Notes under the pieces: generated by a model
The model's input: the letters and a program-made list of their open reading frames with translations, nothing else
What the model was told of the DNA's origin: nothing
Database searches by the model: none
Part shown: positions 34,280 to 44,601 of the stretch, in pieces
Numbering within the stretch: the stretch's first letter is position 1
How the letters are laid out: every line of letters begins with the position of its first letter
Program-made: the position numbers and the translations under genes
NCBI GenBank assembly: GCA_023375675.1
Contig: JALQBC010000025.1
Span: forward strand, 554,675-618,674
Source of the DNA: Cytospora piceicola
Lineage: Eukaryota > Ascomycota > Sordariomycetes > Diaporthales > Cytosporaceae
DNA: 64,000 nucleotides
Direction of reading: 5' to 3'

Positions 34280-36093
34280 CGTTCTAATTTTCCATCATTG
34301 GCGGTCAAGGTCCTGGATCTGGTTTTGGGGTCCGGTTCTGGGTGCTACTGTACTATATCGTTTGAAGCGGGCGAACATAAGGGCGTGTTCGGCATTGACC
34401 GCCGGCCAGTTCCATGACAGCGAAATGTTACACACATACATTACAAGCATATCTCCGAGAATGAAGATATCCTCCTGCGTCACACAAGAAAATCAGAAGA
34501 CCCTGCAAAGTATGTCGAGAGAGAAAGATGAGGCTGTCATACGGGTGGGTGTTTCAGTGCCAATTAGCCCCCACACTGATCACAGTGGCACTCGTTACCA
34601 AATCTCACCGTCTGGATCCGTCCAAGTCGATGTCGCCAGGGAGAGGCTAAGAGAACCTCAATGACACCTTCCCGGCTAAAAATCGTCCGTAAGGCGTCCA
34701 TGATGGTTCGAATGATGTTTTTCTGCTTTTCATCGGGAGGAGGGAGGGGGGGGGGGGGCTTTATTTTTGTTGCTCCTTCTCCATGGCGAACAGAACCTGT
34801 TTCAGGAAAGGCTGGGTGAGGCAATTCATGCAGCGTGACTTGGTAGCTTTGAACGCAGTGGTTTGCCCGCGGTTTGGCGCACAGAAGCCGGGCGTAGGTT
34901 CTCCTGCAGGTCACAGGACACAGCCACCCGTCTTTCAAGGTTTCTCCGGCACAACCCATACTGCCCACTTGAGCAGGACGGAGACCTCCTTTTTTTGCCC
35001 TTTCTTTTCTTCTTTATTTCTAGGTGTCTGTCCAGGGCGGATCTGCCCGTTTTGCCACTAGACACTGTGGACAGTGAGCAGAGTATGTATCCTTGGTGGC
35101 TTAGCTGGATGTTGAGTTGCCGTGAGGCGGTCAGGGGCAAAGCAGGGAAATGTTTATAAGACTTTTGTCCTCCCCCGGGCTTGGTCCCCGTGAGGGACTC
35201 TGATGGGTTTGTTTTGCTCTGCTTTGCTATTCTTTTGCACACCGCTCACATTGCCACAAGGATCATCATGAAGAATTCTTCGTGTCGAATTGTTTGATTG
35301 GTTGAGATTGTTGAGCACTGCCCTGTGTATCTTAGCTGTGTTGTGTTATTGATCCTTCGTATTGCCCAAAGCAACCTTCCTACGTCCGTCGATCCCACTC
35401 CTCCAAAATAATCAACATAACATAACATAAAATAACATATCATAACATAACATATCATCTCATATCATCTCATATCATCGTCAGTCTCCAGCCGTCACTC
35501 ATCACCGTCCGTTCCGTAACTCAAAACATCGTCAAGACATCGTTACGCCGGGAAGCCCGGAAGAGGCACCCTGGAAAGGCAGTACCACGGTACTATAACG
35601 CAGACCCAAAGAAATACCAAGACTCGACCAGCAAGTGGGTTACCTAGATGGGCGACCACCGCCTACCTGTGTTCTGTGACAGGCGGGTTCCTGCGTCTTC
35701 CGTCGACGGATCGCCAAAAACACCCGGACATCCAATACCACGGCCCGGGGAGAAACTGGGCGAGAAGAAGATGTAACAAAGAACAGGGGAAACGATGAAC
35801 AGCAGCATTTGCATTCCCATCACACCACCACCACCTTGTGAGGCACGAGAGCCCACCGGCCGCCCCCACGCATCGTTTTTCCGGGCCGAACTCACCACCT
35901 CGGTCGTCCTGCTGCGGCCCGAAGGCTGAAATGCAGCGGGACGCAGCCCCTGCCGTTGGGTACTCGTCCGAATGGAGGGTAGACAGAGGTTAGGATGGGG
36001 CTAAGGGGGTGGTATAAGTAGAGGTGAGTGACACAAGTCTCTTTGTGGGTACCAGCCCTCAGAAACATCCCCTCACCCCATCCTGCCATGGTT
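34280..36093. other. intergenic, convergent 3' ends, 1.8 kb
   Basis: The stretch lies between convergent genes. It contains a 12-base G run near 34747-34758 and a CATAA/CATATCATCT microsatellite at 35415-35480. No gene is seen. Confidence 0.5.
35415..35480 (+). repeat. CATAA / CATATCATCT microsatellite
   Basis: Pentamer CATAA units with small variants pass into CATATCATCT decamers over about 65 bp. Confidence 0.85.
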
Positions 36094-37231
36094 TCACTTC
36101 TTGTGTCTCCTCCTGGAAGACTCGTGTTTGTTTTTCTTCTCCTGACGTCGGTCATTAGAGGCAGAAGCAGGTTCCTCTACGACCTGAGCAAGCGTCCCAG
36201 GCCGACTGACCGGTATCGGAGGCGCTGCTGTCGGGTTCACCCTGTCTAGGATTTCGTTATAGGTCTGGTTGTTGATAAGCCGCTCATGCCTCAGGTGTCT
36301 GATCAAGGCGCCGTCTGGCCGCATGTGCGAGGTACCATATCCGTCATCCATAATGTGTCCTCGGATATGATCCATACGCCTATCGAAGTTGTAGCGCTTA
36401 TCGCCGCCGCAATAAGTGTCATTCGAGTCGAAGATAAACGTGTCGCAGAACCCTTCACGTGTGAGACGCCGAGATCAGCTTTCCGTACTAATAGTCCGGG
36501 ACTTAGAGCTAGGGCTACTTACAGCATTTCAGCTTGGTCGGAAATTTGTCCCTTAAGTGTACCTCGTGGTGCTCCTTCCACTCCCTCTCCTCGCCGCCTT
36601 GAAACCGGCTAGAGCAACCCGTCAGGAGATGGAACTCACAAGGGAGTTCATACCTGTTGCGTGCCGGCTGCTGTTGCGCGATGTGATTATTCACGCCGCC
36701 GGTTTCGTACTTGGGAGGAGCAGACGACAAATTACTCGACGCCTGCGATGGCGCGCAGCTGGAGGCTGCACAGCTTGACGGCGTGTAGGACGAGGCATAG
36801 CTGGACGAGGCATAGCCGGACGGGGAATAGCCGGACGGGGCATAGCCGGACGGGGCATAGCCGGACGGGGTATAGCCGGACGGGGCATAGCCGGACGAGG
36901 CATAGCCAGGAGGCGGATAGCCACTCCCGGAAGAGGATGCCCCGCCGTTCGTAGCCGAGTCCCTTGTGGTCGGCGGGAAGGCGGTCTGATAGCCCTCATA
37001 CCCAACACTGTAAGCAGGGTCTGGTGCGGCGTATGTGTATCCATCGTTGTCGGAGGTGTATTGTCCCCCTTTCGAATAACTCGACTGGTCAGAAACGTAC
37101 TGGCCACTCCGAGGGACACGGGCATCGGGGTGTTCCCCCAAGTCGAGTTGACCGAAATTCTCGGCCAGGTCGGGTTCCTTCCCCTTGCCCTTCCCCTTCC
37201 CCTTTGAGTGGTGCCCATTGTTTGGTGGCAT
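36094..37231 (-). CDS. fungal C2H2-like zinc-finger protein with GYxPS repeat
   Basis: Two exons on the minus strand (37231-36523 and 36452-36094) joined by a 70-bp intron in phase 1 give 355 aa. The N-terminus is basic (KGKGKGKGKE). The middle holds about eight copies of a pentapeptide GY(A/S/T)PS, coded by near-identical 15-bp units. A Cys/His-rich C-terminal part follows: CEFHLLTGCSSRF, EWKEHHEVHL, then, across the intron, KCWFCDTFIF, NFDRRMDHIRGHI and a tail with RPDGALIRHLRHERL. This Cys-Cys-His-His pattern and the RPD/LI tail recur in uncharacterised Sordariomycete proteins. DNA binding is possible but unproven. The end is basic (RRQEKKNKHESSRRRHKK). Splicing restores the second Cys pair, which supports the intron. 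Confidence 0.82.
36796..36915 (-). repeat. 15-bp coding minisatellite (GYxPS units)
   Basis: The unit, read on the plus strand as CATAGCCGGACGGGG, is repeated about eight times with few changes. Each copy encodes one pentapeptide of the zinc-finger-like protein. High DNA identity between copies suggests recent expansion. Confidence 0.9.
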
Positions 37232-39812
37232 GTTTGGGACTTCTACTATGACACGATGGCTGACTTGATGATAGATACGACTTGGTGATAGATAACGGTG
37301 AAGGTGTATGAAGATGCATGTGAGGGAGGAGGAGCAGCGATACACTGGTAAAGTGATGAGTTGCAAGTGCAGATGGAGGATCTCAACCGAGCATTCGGCA
37401 AAAAAGGAAAGACGTCAGATATATGTCCTTGAGGTCTTTGGGTGACTCAAGAAGGGCAGGAAATCGGCGGTAGGCGACGGCATACGGTGCTGGCAGACCC
37501 GTCCACCACCTTGTCGAAGGGGAGAAGCCAACGACACCTAGCTGATGCAGTACTTGCTGCAGCCCACCAAGATCTGACAGACATATGGGAACCTACCGCG
37601 TGCACACGCACACACACACACACACGCGCACACACACAGAGACACTCACAAACTCACACACACCTCCACAAAGACCGTGGAACAAACGACGCGAGTACCT
37701 GGTCGACCGCGGAGCCCGTCAGACGACCCACGGGAAGATGACGACGACTACGGTGTACAGTGAGCTTTGCTGCTCGCTTCTGCCGTGCCATGTCTTGCGA
37801 TGTGGATGTCATGGCCGTGGGGGGGGGGCATGTTGGCTTCCTTGCGTTTTTGCTTTTCCCCTCCACAAGTCACCAAACATCTCGGGCTTGAAGCCATGAG
37901 CACGACGGCAACCATCATTCCATCCGCCACTTTGCCGTCGGTCTCGCAAGCATTGGGCCGAGCGTCAAGGATGGGATGGGCGGCGGATTCGAATCTCCAC
38001 AGACAATCTGCCACTGCGGGACGCGCAGAATCATTAGACTCCTTGCTGCATATGCAGGTTTCTGCCCACCGGTTGGCTTAGCGCAGCTCGACCCTCACTG
38101 CTACGAATCAGCGGTCCTTTGTTTGCTAGTGGTCTCTTGCCTCTGCATGGCATCACCTGCGTAAGGCGATGCGTGTCATATAGCAGATGCCACTATTCTT
38201 TGTATGTCTCCATATCTTGTCGTCGCGGAAGACGGAAGATATGAAACTTCCTATCTCTTCTTCGGGAGGACGGCCACGTCTGCCGCAGATCCCTCGACTC
38301 CGATGCTGCTTGTTAAAGGAAGGGTTCATGCAGCAAGCCTATGAGCCAAGGTCCGCCGCAGTATCACATCGGGGGGAGGGGGGGAGCCACAATCTCAGGC
38401 CTGGTTTCCCGTTACGGCTACGTTCGATCCAGCCCGATACGCGCCGGCATGGCTTTTAGTTGGCTCACCGCAAGAGAGTACCCCTTGTGAATGGCTGCGA
38501 TGTGTGACACTCGACCCAACACCAATCATATAGGTTGTTCATCGACGCCGTCTCGAGCTTTGGCGGTCTGCCTAGCAATATCTCGAGAGAATCCAATGCC
38601 CCCCGAGGGTTGCATGTGATGCACCCGCGTTCTGGAAGGGGCTGGCTGCCCCGGGCCTGGACGATCTCTCCTGCAACCGGAGGCTCGTCTGATGGCCGAA
38701 TGCACCAAGCCGAGGAGCATATGAAACTGGAAAGAAACTTGCAGAGCCTCCAGGGAACTGAGTGAAGATATTTGCAGAGCCACGAGCCCTTGAACTTGAT
38801 GATTTGCAGAAACACGATGCTGAAGCCAAATCTGCATGCTAGGAGAATTCCTTCCATGTCGGATGCAAGCAGCTGTCGGCATGTAGTACTAGTATGCAGT
38901 CATTCCATCCGTCAGCAAGCGTTCTTCAGTGGCCACGCGACGGCCCGCAAGAGAGCATGGAATAGGAAGTGACTCGTTGGGGAATAATGGTCCGCCTGGA
39001 AAGGTGGGTAAGGGCATAAACCCCCAAAACCGGGCCATTCCCAAGGCTTGAGGCTCTGCGGTGTTTCATTCGGAGCAGCTTTTCCCCCTCCCTACCCCCC
39101 CCACTTCACCACGATAGGTCGCTCTCAAGCTGGCCAAGCTGGCTGCGTCATGCAGGCTGTGGCCAATCATCAAAGGCTCAGTCCTTCGTTCGCATCTTCG
39201 CACCGTTGTCCAGCCGAAACGCCATGGGCAAAACCTCGGATCCAGGAATGCGTTCTAGATGACTCTACAAAGTCACACCGGTCCCATCTAGCTGAAGGGC
39301 ACATGATTGCTTTTTCCAGCAGCGGTTGGACGTATCAGGCTGGTATGACTCCACGTCAGGGCTCGCCATCCATCCAAGCGAAGGCTCGCAGAAGTGTGGG
39401 GGAGGAGCCGAGCAAGGCGCCAGTGGACCGGACTAAGCAAGTTCGAAAAGGGCCTCGGTGAAGCCATACAGGGAATTATTGCCGGATGGCGAATGATGAC
39501 CAACGTCTTGGTAAACGAGTCGAAACTTGCGTGCGTAAAAACGAGCGGCAAACATGCTCGATGACGACGAAGTAGGTGTATGAGACGATATTCTTGTTTG
39601 TGTAGTCCTGAGTCCTGTCATGTCGTGCGTGCACGGGGAAGCTCTTCGTACAAAGCCCAGCCGCTGGCAGCACCGAAGAAAACACGGCAGGCGACACCGG
39701 TGACTTGCAAGACCGTGAAAGCCTCCGGTACCACAAAGAAGATGCTGGCACCCGATCCTCCTGTCTGGGAGTCTTTCACATGGCATGATCATGACGATCA
39801 CGACGGCACGAT
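37232..39812. other. intergenic, 2.6 kb
   Basis: This holds the promoter side of the GYxPS protein gene and the 3' side of the next gene. A CA-rich microsatellite lies at 37602-37663. ORFs here have no recognisable domain and I support none. Confidence 0.5.
37602..37663 (+). repeat. CA dinucleotide microsatellite
   Basis: A CA tract with CG and GA interruptions lies about 370-430 bp upstream of the start of the GYxPS protein gene. Confidence 0.9.
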
Positions 39813-41348
39813 CTATTCAGTGCTGCTGCATAGAACCCTCGCCCTCGATATCACATTTCTAAACTGTAACTGCCCACCGTTCTCGTCGCCTCGCTTGATG
39901 ATGCCAGGAAAAGTGACACAACAGATCTCCCTTTGGACAAGGCTCTCTTCGTCCTCGCCACCGATATCTTCCATAGTGTCATGGTCGAAGATGACCTGCT
40001 GATGAGGCAATATTTCGGGCATCCAGACCTCGAAGACGGCCTTCTGCACCACCAGAAGTCGTGATAGCTCGATGGCGCTGTTCACGAGCTGTCGAAGTGC
40101 CTGGTTCCTTGCATCTGTGTTAATCGACGCTGTTGCATTGCTGCTTCCGGATTTGCCGGCGGTGTCTGTTGTGATCGAGTCCAGTGTCTTGTCTATCCTG
40201 GTCACAACATTTTCGGCTATTTGTGTCGTCTGTACCTGCATATTGTGTGCTGCGTCCCTCTTCAACATAGACATGGTTATGGACCGCCAATGGTTCACGG
40301 ACTCAACGGACCCTGGAGTGTGCGTGTGAGCTGAAGAGCGTGCCTCGGCCCGAAGCCTCTGTAAGCGAATAGGCGAGCGACCTGGGAGTCACTTACCGAA
40401 AGACTCTAGCAGTTTCTCCGTTTGCCTCAACTGCAGCTCCTGTTCGGGGGACAGACCCACGAAGTAGGGACGGAAAATACTCTGCACCAAGATCCTGGAC
40501 ACAATGGACTGTAGAAGATGGATCTTGGCAGTCTGGGCCAGCCCCTCGTACACGGGCACAAGCTCCGCCAGCTCCTGCAGCGCGGCCTCGTTTGCCTTGT
40601 TAAGGTCGATCTTGGATTTCCTGAAATTCGTAATGACCCAGTTCTGTAGCCCGTTGCCCAAGTTCGCCATGCCGGCAGCGAACACCTCGTCGCTCGTAGT
40701 GCCATCCGCCCTGGTGCTTGCGCTCACCCACTCCTTCAAGCCTCGGACCTGTGCCTTCAGGTCCCGGACCTCGTCACTCTTTTCTTTGAGCTCCATCTCC
40801 AGCGCATCCCTCCACCCTCTCGGGGCATCGTCTGTCTCCGCCTCTCGCGCACGCATCTCGCCCCTCAACAGTCGTAGCTCCGTGTCTGTACGCAGAAACT
40901 GCTGGTTCAGGTCGCTGTGCCTGGCCTGCCAGAACGAGGCGGTCTCGCTCTCGTTCTGCGAGAGCCTGTCGAGATCTCGCTTGAATTTGGTCTCCATGAC
41001 CGTCAAGTCTCGTTCCAGACTGGCTATGCGCATGTCCTTCTCGTCCTCGGCAGCTTTTGTTGAGGAGGACAGCGCCGAGGCGGCGAGAGACTTTGTGCTC
41101 GATGAAGTGCTGCTCCCGTGGGGGCCGGGTAGCATCGTCCCATTGCTAGTCGAGGGCGCGCGGCCGCTGGCTTTCGGCGTGCGGGGCCGGCTTTCGGGGC
41201 TCGGGGAGGAGTCCAACTGGGCTCGAGGAGGAGGAGGAGTCGTCGTCGAAGAAGAAGCAGGTACTTCTTTGCGTGAGCTACCGCCCCGGAAGACGTGTGT
41301 TGGCCCCTTGGAGCCGCCGGCCGTGCCGCGCTTGTCTGGAGGGCTCAT
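39813..41348 (-). CDS. conserved coiled-coil protein, unknown function, 483 aa
   Basis: Two exons on the minus strand (41348-40397 and 40312-39813) are joined in phase 1 by an 84-bp intron (GTAAGT...CTCCAG). The first 98 residues are disordered, rich in Ser, Thr and Pro. Residues about 98-205 form a coiled coil (DMRIASLERDLTVMETKFKR, ELRLLRGEMRAREAE, EMELKEKSDEVRDLKAQVRG). A predicted globular part follows, with NWVITNFRKSKIDL, ELVPVYEGLAQTAKIHLLQ and SIFRPYFVGLSPEQELQL. After the intron, the segment HQQVIFDHDTMEDIGGEDEE leads to a C-terminal block (CCVTFPGIIKRG). I recall this C-terminal layout from many unnamed fungal proteins but know no assigned role. The only upstream in-frame starts are non-ATG. 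Confidence 0.78.
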
Positions 41349-42116
41349 TGGGTTGAGATGGAGTGTTCGTGGCGCACCTGTACAGGTGGTGCTACCCAAG
41401 ATTGGTTTGATTTCAGGGTCGGTAGGATTTCGACGAATAGCAGCCGTAGCATATGCTCCTGCAGCAACCAAACTGCGGCATCGTGTAAGTTACTCCGGAG
41501 GGGGAGGCTGGCTTATTCAAGACGAGCGACCTTATGTTGGTGCCTGGACGTCAACTCACATTGACTCCTTCTGGAATCGCCTGAAGACGGCACAGCGGCA
41601 GTCGAAGGTCAGATATTAGTCCACATTGTTAGTAAGCGGGCCAGTCCTTAGCAGCCGTTGCAACAGGGGCTTATTTATCCTACACCACCTAGGTACAGTA
41701 AAGTATGTAGGCCCCAACACCTGAGACCTACGTACCTTTGGACACCGACATAGTGTCTCACATACGAACCTGCACTCCTTTCCGCGTCAATAGAATATAT
41801 CGATTACATTTTAGCTTTACAGCGCTGCTATAACCAGCATATATCAACTTGAGATTACATGTGAAACGGTTTGGGAGTTTCCTCCTAGACCTGGAAGAGA
41901 AATGGCAACAGACTCGTGCACGGATGCCATACTAATTAAACCGGCCCTGTGCCCACATCGGGGTTCAGGGTTCTCCAAAACCCTGGGCCTCAACTTTCTA
42001 TAACATCTGCGGCATCAACAGCTTTGAAACCATGCCATTCAGTCCCTTGATCCATATGAGCCCTCGTTCTAACTGAAGTAGCGCATCCAAAAACGGCAGT
42101 GGCCCCCCGTTGTTAT
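41349..42116. other. divergent promoter, 768 bp
   Basis: This lies between the head-to-head coiled-coil and 2H phosphoesterase genes. It contains a near match CACCTAGGTA at 41686-41695. Nothing else stands out. Confidence 0.5.
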
Positions 42117-42959
42117 ATGAACAAGCTGTTAAGAGGAGGCATCAAGATGTCTGCTTCCCAGAAGCCCAAGGCGCCCCAGCTCACACACTTCCTCTGCATC
42201 CCCCTCGCCACCGCCACGTCGCGGCCCCAGCTGTCTCAGACCCTGGCCTCCTTCCGAGACGATGTCACCCGGCCCAGGGACCTCGGCGGTTTCGATCTGC
42301 CCGCCGAGGCGGTCCGGCCTGTCGGGACACTTCACTTCACCCTGGGCATGATGTCGTTCCCGAAGGACGAAGGGCTGGACAGGGCCGTCGAGTTGCTCGG
42401 GTCTCTGAGGCCGAGGGAGATCTTGTCCACGGTCGAGAGGCCGCTGATGCCGGGGGAGACGAGGGAGACGGCTGCTTCGGGGGCGGGTGCGAAGCAGCAG
42501 CAGCAGCAGCAGCAGCAGCCGCAGCCGCAGCCGCAGCCGCAGGTACTCATCAAGCTCAAGGGCTTGCATCCGATGCAGAAGGCCGAGAAGGCAACGGTTC
42601 TATACACGCCCCCATCGGACCCCCACGGGATCCTTCAGGGTTTCGGCGAGAAGGTCAAGGCACAGTTCAAGGAAGCCGGCCTTCTTGCCCCCAGCGATCT
42701 GCCGTTGCTGTTGCATGCTACCGTCGTCAACACAATTTACGTCAAGGGGCAGAACAGACACGGCGCTGGCAAGAAGAAATGGGAGAGAACCATAATCAAG
42801 GACGCCCAGTCCATAGTCGACCGTTACGAGGATCAGGTGTGGATGGAAGACATGCTACTGAACAAGATCGCCATATGCCGGATGAGTGCCAAGCCAATTG
42901 AGAGGGACGGCGTTGTAGTAGATGCTGCGTATGAGGTTGTGGCCGAGGTGGATTTTTGA
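42117..42959 (+). CDS. AKAP7/ASCC1-like 2H phosphoesterase-fold protein
   Basis: A single exon of 280 aa. Its fold is set by two H-x-T motifs, HFT (His73) and HAT (His200), and by the opening strand THFLCIPLA. These are the catalytic marks of the 2H phosphoesterase (LigT-like) superfamily, in the AKAP7 NLS-domain group that includes ASCC1. The group is thought to act on RNA ends or cyclic phosphates. Both histidines and threonines are kept, so activity is plausible. A Gln run and Pro-Gln repeats (42494-42542) are inserted between the two motifs. The upstream ATG at 42117 has T at -3, whereas the one at 42147 has A at -3 and begins MSASQKPK; translation may start there instead, giving 270 aa. 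Confidence 0.85.
   Translation: MNKLLRGGIKMSASQKPKAPQLTHFLCIPLATATSRPQLSQTLASFRDDVTRPRDLGGFDLPAEAVRPVGTLHFTLGMMSFPKDEGLDRAVELLGSLRPREILSTVERPLMPGETRETAASGAGAKQQQQQQQQPQPQPQPQVLIKLKGLHPMQKAEKATVLYTPPSDPHGILQGFGEKVKAQFKEAGLLAPSDLPLLLHATVVNTIYVKGQNRHGAGKKKWERTIIKDAQSIVDRYEDQVWMEDMLLNKIAICRMSAKPIERDGVVVDAAYEVVAEVDF
42494..42542 (+). repeat. CAG/CCGCAG coding microsatellite
   Basis: CAG codons pass into CCGCAG units and encode polyglutamine followed by alternating Pro-Gln in the 2H phosphoesterase protein. Confidence 0.92.
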
Positions 42960-43926
42960 AAGGGCTCTTGTGAAAGCAGAAACACCGCAGTTTATAACGT
43001 CTGGGGGATATACACGGCCACGCCAGTTATCTGTGAGCAACATGAACCAATATTGCTCGCGGTTGGGCAGGGCATATCCCAAGGTTCTGCTCGTTTGGAT
43101 CTATTGGTCCGGAGTAATGTTGGGTTTGCGCCGTATCCTGGTTGTAAAGGCCTGTAGCAGATACTGCCGTGGAATAGCCTGTCAGGGCCGGCCTTGTGGA
43201 GCATCACGGGCCATGTTACATGTGCAACGATGCCTGCAATTCATGATGACTCCAATGGGGTGAAGGGTCTACAGATCGCGAGTGCTCAAATGGGAACAAC
43301 ATGTCCACCGCAGCTGGCTTGAAGATAGAGGACAAGGGTACATTATCTTGTTGGCCAGCTGCGATCTCTGGCTATGATCCGAGTACAGAGAACCCGGTAA
43401 ATATGGTTTACAACGATTTGAAACCCCACATAAGAGGAAAGAAAGAAAACAACCCATTTATTGAGTATTTGCTTGTTTAGAAAAGAAGCAATGCCTGTGA
43501 ACCAGGTGAGTAAAATTGCTACCTCTCAAGACTACTGTCTAGTCAAGAGCCAGAACCTCCTGCCGGCAACAATGACCCTGAATGTGTCGTTGAGGGAAAC
43601 ACACTCCAAGGGCTGCTGGGTAGACATTTCCTCCCCTATTAAATTTCCAATGAGACTAAATCCTTCTTCGTCTGATTCAAGAACTAGGACGTTGTTGTGT
43701 CTCAAGCCATAAACGTAAAACCCGGGAAATCATAACGTGCTATCCTGCAAAATGCTGTCCAAAGGGACCGGTGTGAGGTCTTCGGTGAAACCCAATCCGA
43801 AGAGGTCCGCCATTCGCTTCCTGGGTATGCACGAGGACATCTTGAATGTGTCCGACCATGTCCAGAGGGGTTTGTCGCGTTAAGTCGCCAATTCGAGAGA
43901 CTGCCAGAGGGAACAGGCCCTGATCC
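42960..43926. other. intergenic, convergent 3' ends
   Basis: The 967-bp region lies between convergent genes. I see no gene, repeat or RNA in it. Confidence 0.5.
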
Positions 43927-44601
43927 TCAATCGCCGTTGGGCTCGGGGCTGTTGAAGAAGACCTTCAATTCCTTCTCGAGGTCGGCGTAATCGACCTTGA
44001 CGTCTTTCAAGGCCTCGGTGATCTTCTTCAGGCAAACCTCTTCGTCGGTCTCGGGCGCCCCGGCGAGGTCGAGCTTGTGGCCGTACTGCTGAATGACCTG
44101 GCAGCTGTCGCGGATCTTGTTGAAGCCAAGTGTAGCCGAAGAACCTTTGAGGAAATGACCAAGGCTCGATAGCTCGTCCAGGTTCTTTTCTTCCCTGTGA
44201 AGACGAAGGAGATGATCAGCTGAGTGTCCATGGCTGATGAATAACCCCGTTTTGGATGGGCGCAAGATGTTGTGGGCAAGCCAAAAATCTATGGTCTTGA
44301 AGGCAGCACAGAAGGGAGGATCGGAGCTCACACGGCGGTGTCCATCTTCTCGAATGTCTCCTCGACCTGTTCGAAGAAGTTGAAGACTAAGGGCTTGGAA
44401 AACTCGCGCTCAGCCTCGTCGTCGTCCATCTCCAGGATCTGGGAGAAGGTGGCCATGTCGACATTGTCGCCAAAGTCTGGCACAGTGGAGTCGTCGGTCT
44501 ATCATTATTTTTCATAGTTAGCAGCAGCACTACACAGCCAACTCTCCATGGCACGACAAGGGGTAGTAGCGTAGTGAGTTTTGATGACATACTTCAGGCA
44601 T
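43927..44601 (-). CDS. YPD1: histidine phosphotransfer protein Ypd1
   Basis: Three exons on the minus strand (44601-44593, 44498-44332, 44194-43927) give 147 aa. The protein carries phosphate from hybrid histidine kinases to response regulators (Ssk1, Skn7) in the osmotic and oxidative stress phosphorelay, in cytosol and nucleus. The HPt motif SLGHFLKGSSATLG is intact, with the phosphoacceptor near His72. The N-terminal helices carry FSQILEMDDDEAEREFSKPL and FFEQVEETFEKMD, as in the family. Exon 1 is only 9 bases (ATG plus two codons). The following 94-bp intron has GTATGT, a good branch site (TGCTAAC) and a TAG acceptor. The GTGAGC donor at 44331 keeps frame into exon 3, whereas the nearby GTGTGA does not. 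Length is normal for the family. Confidence 0.93.
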
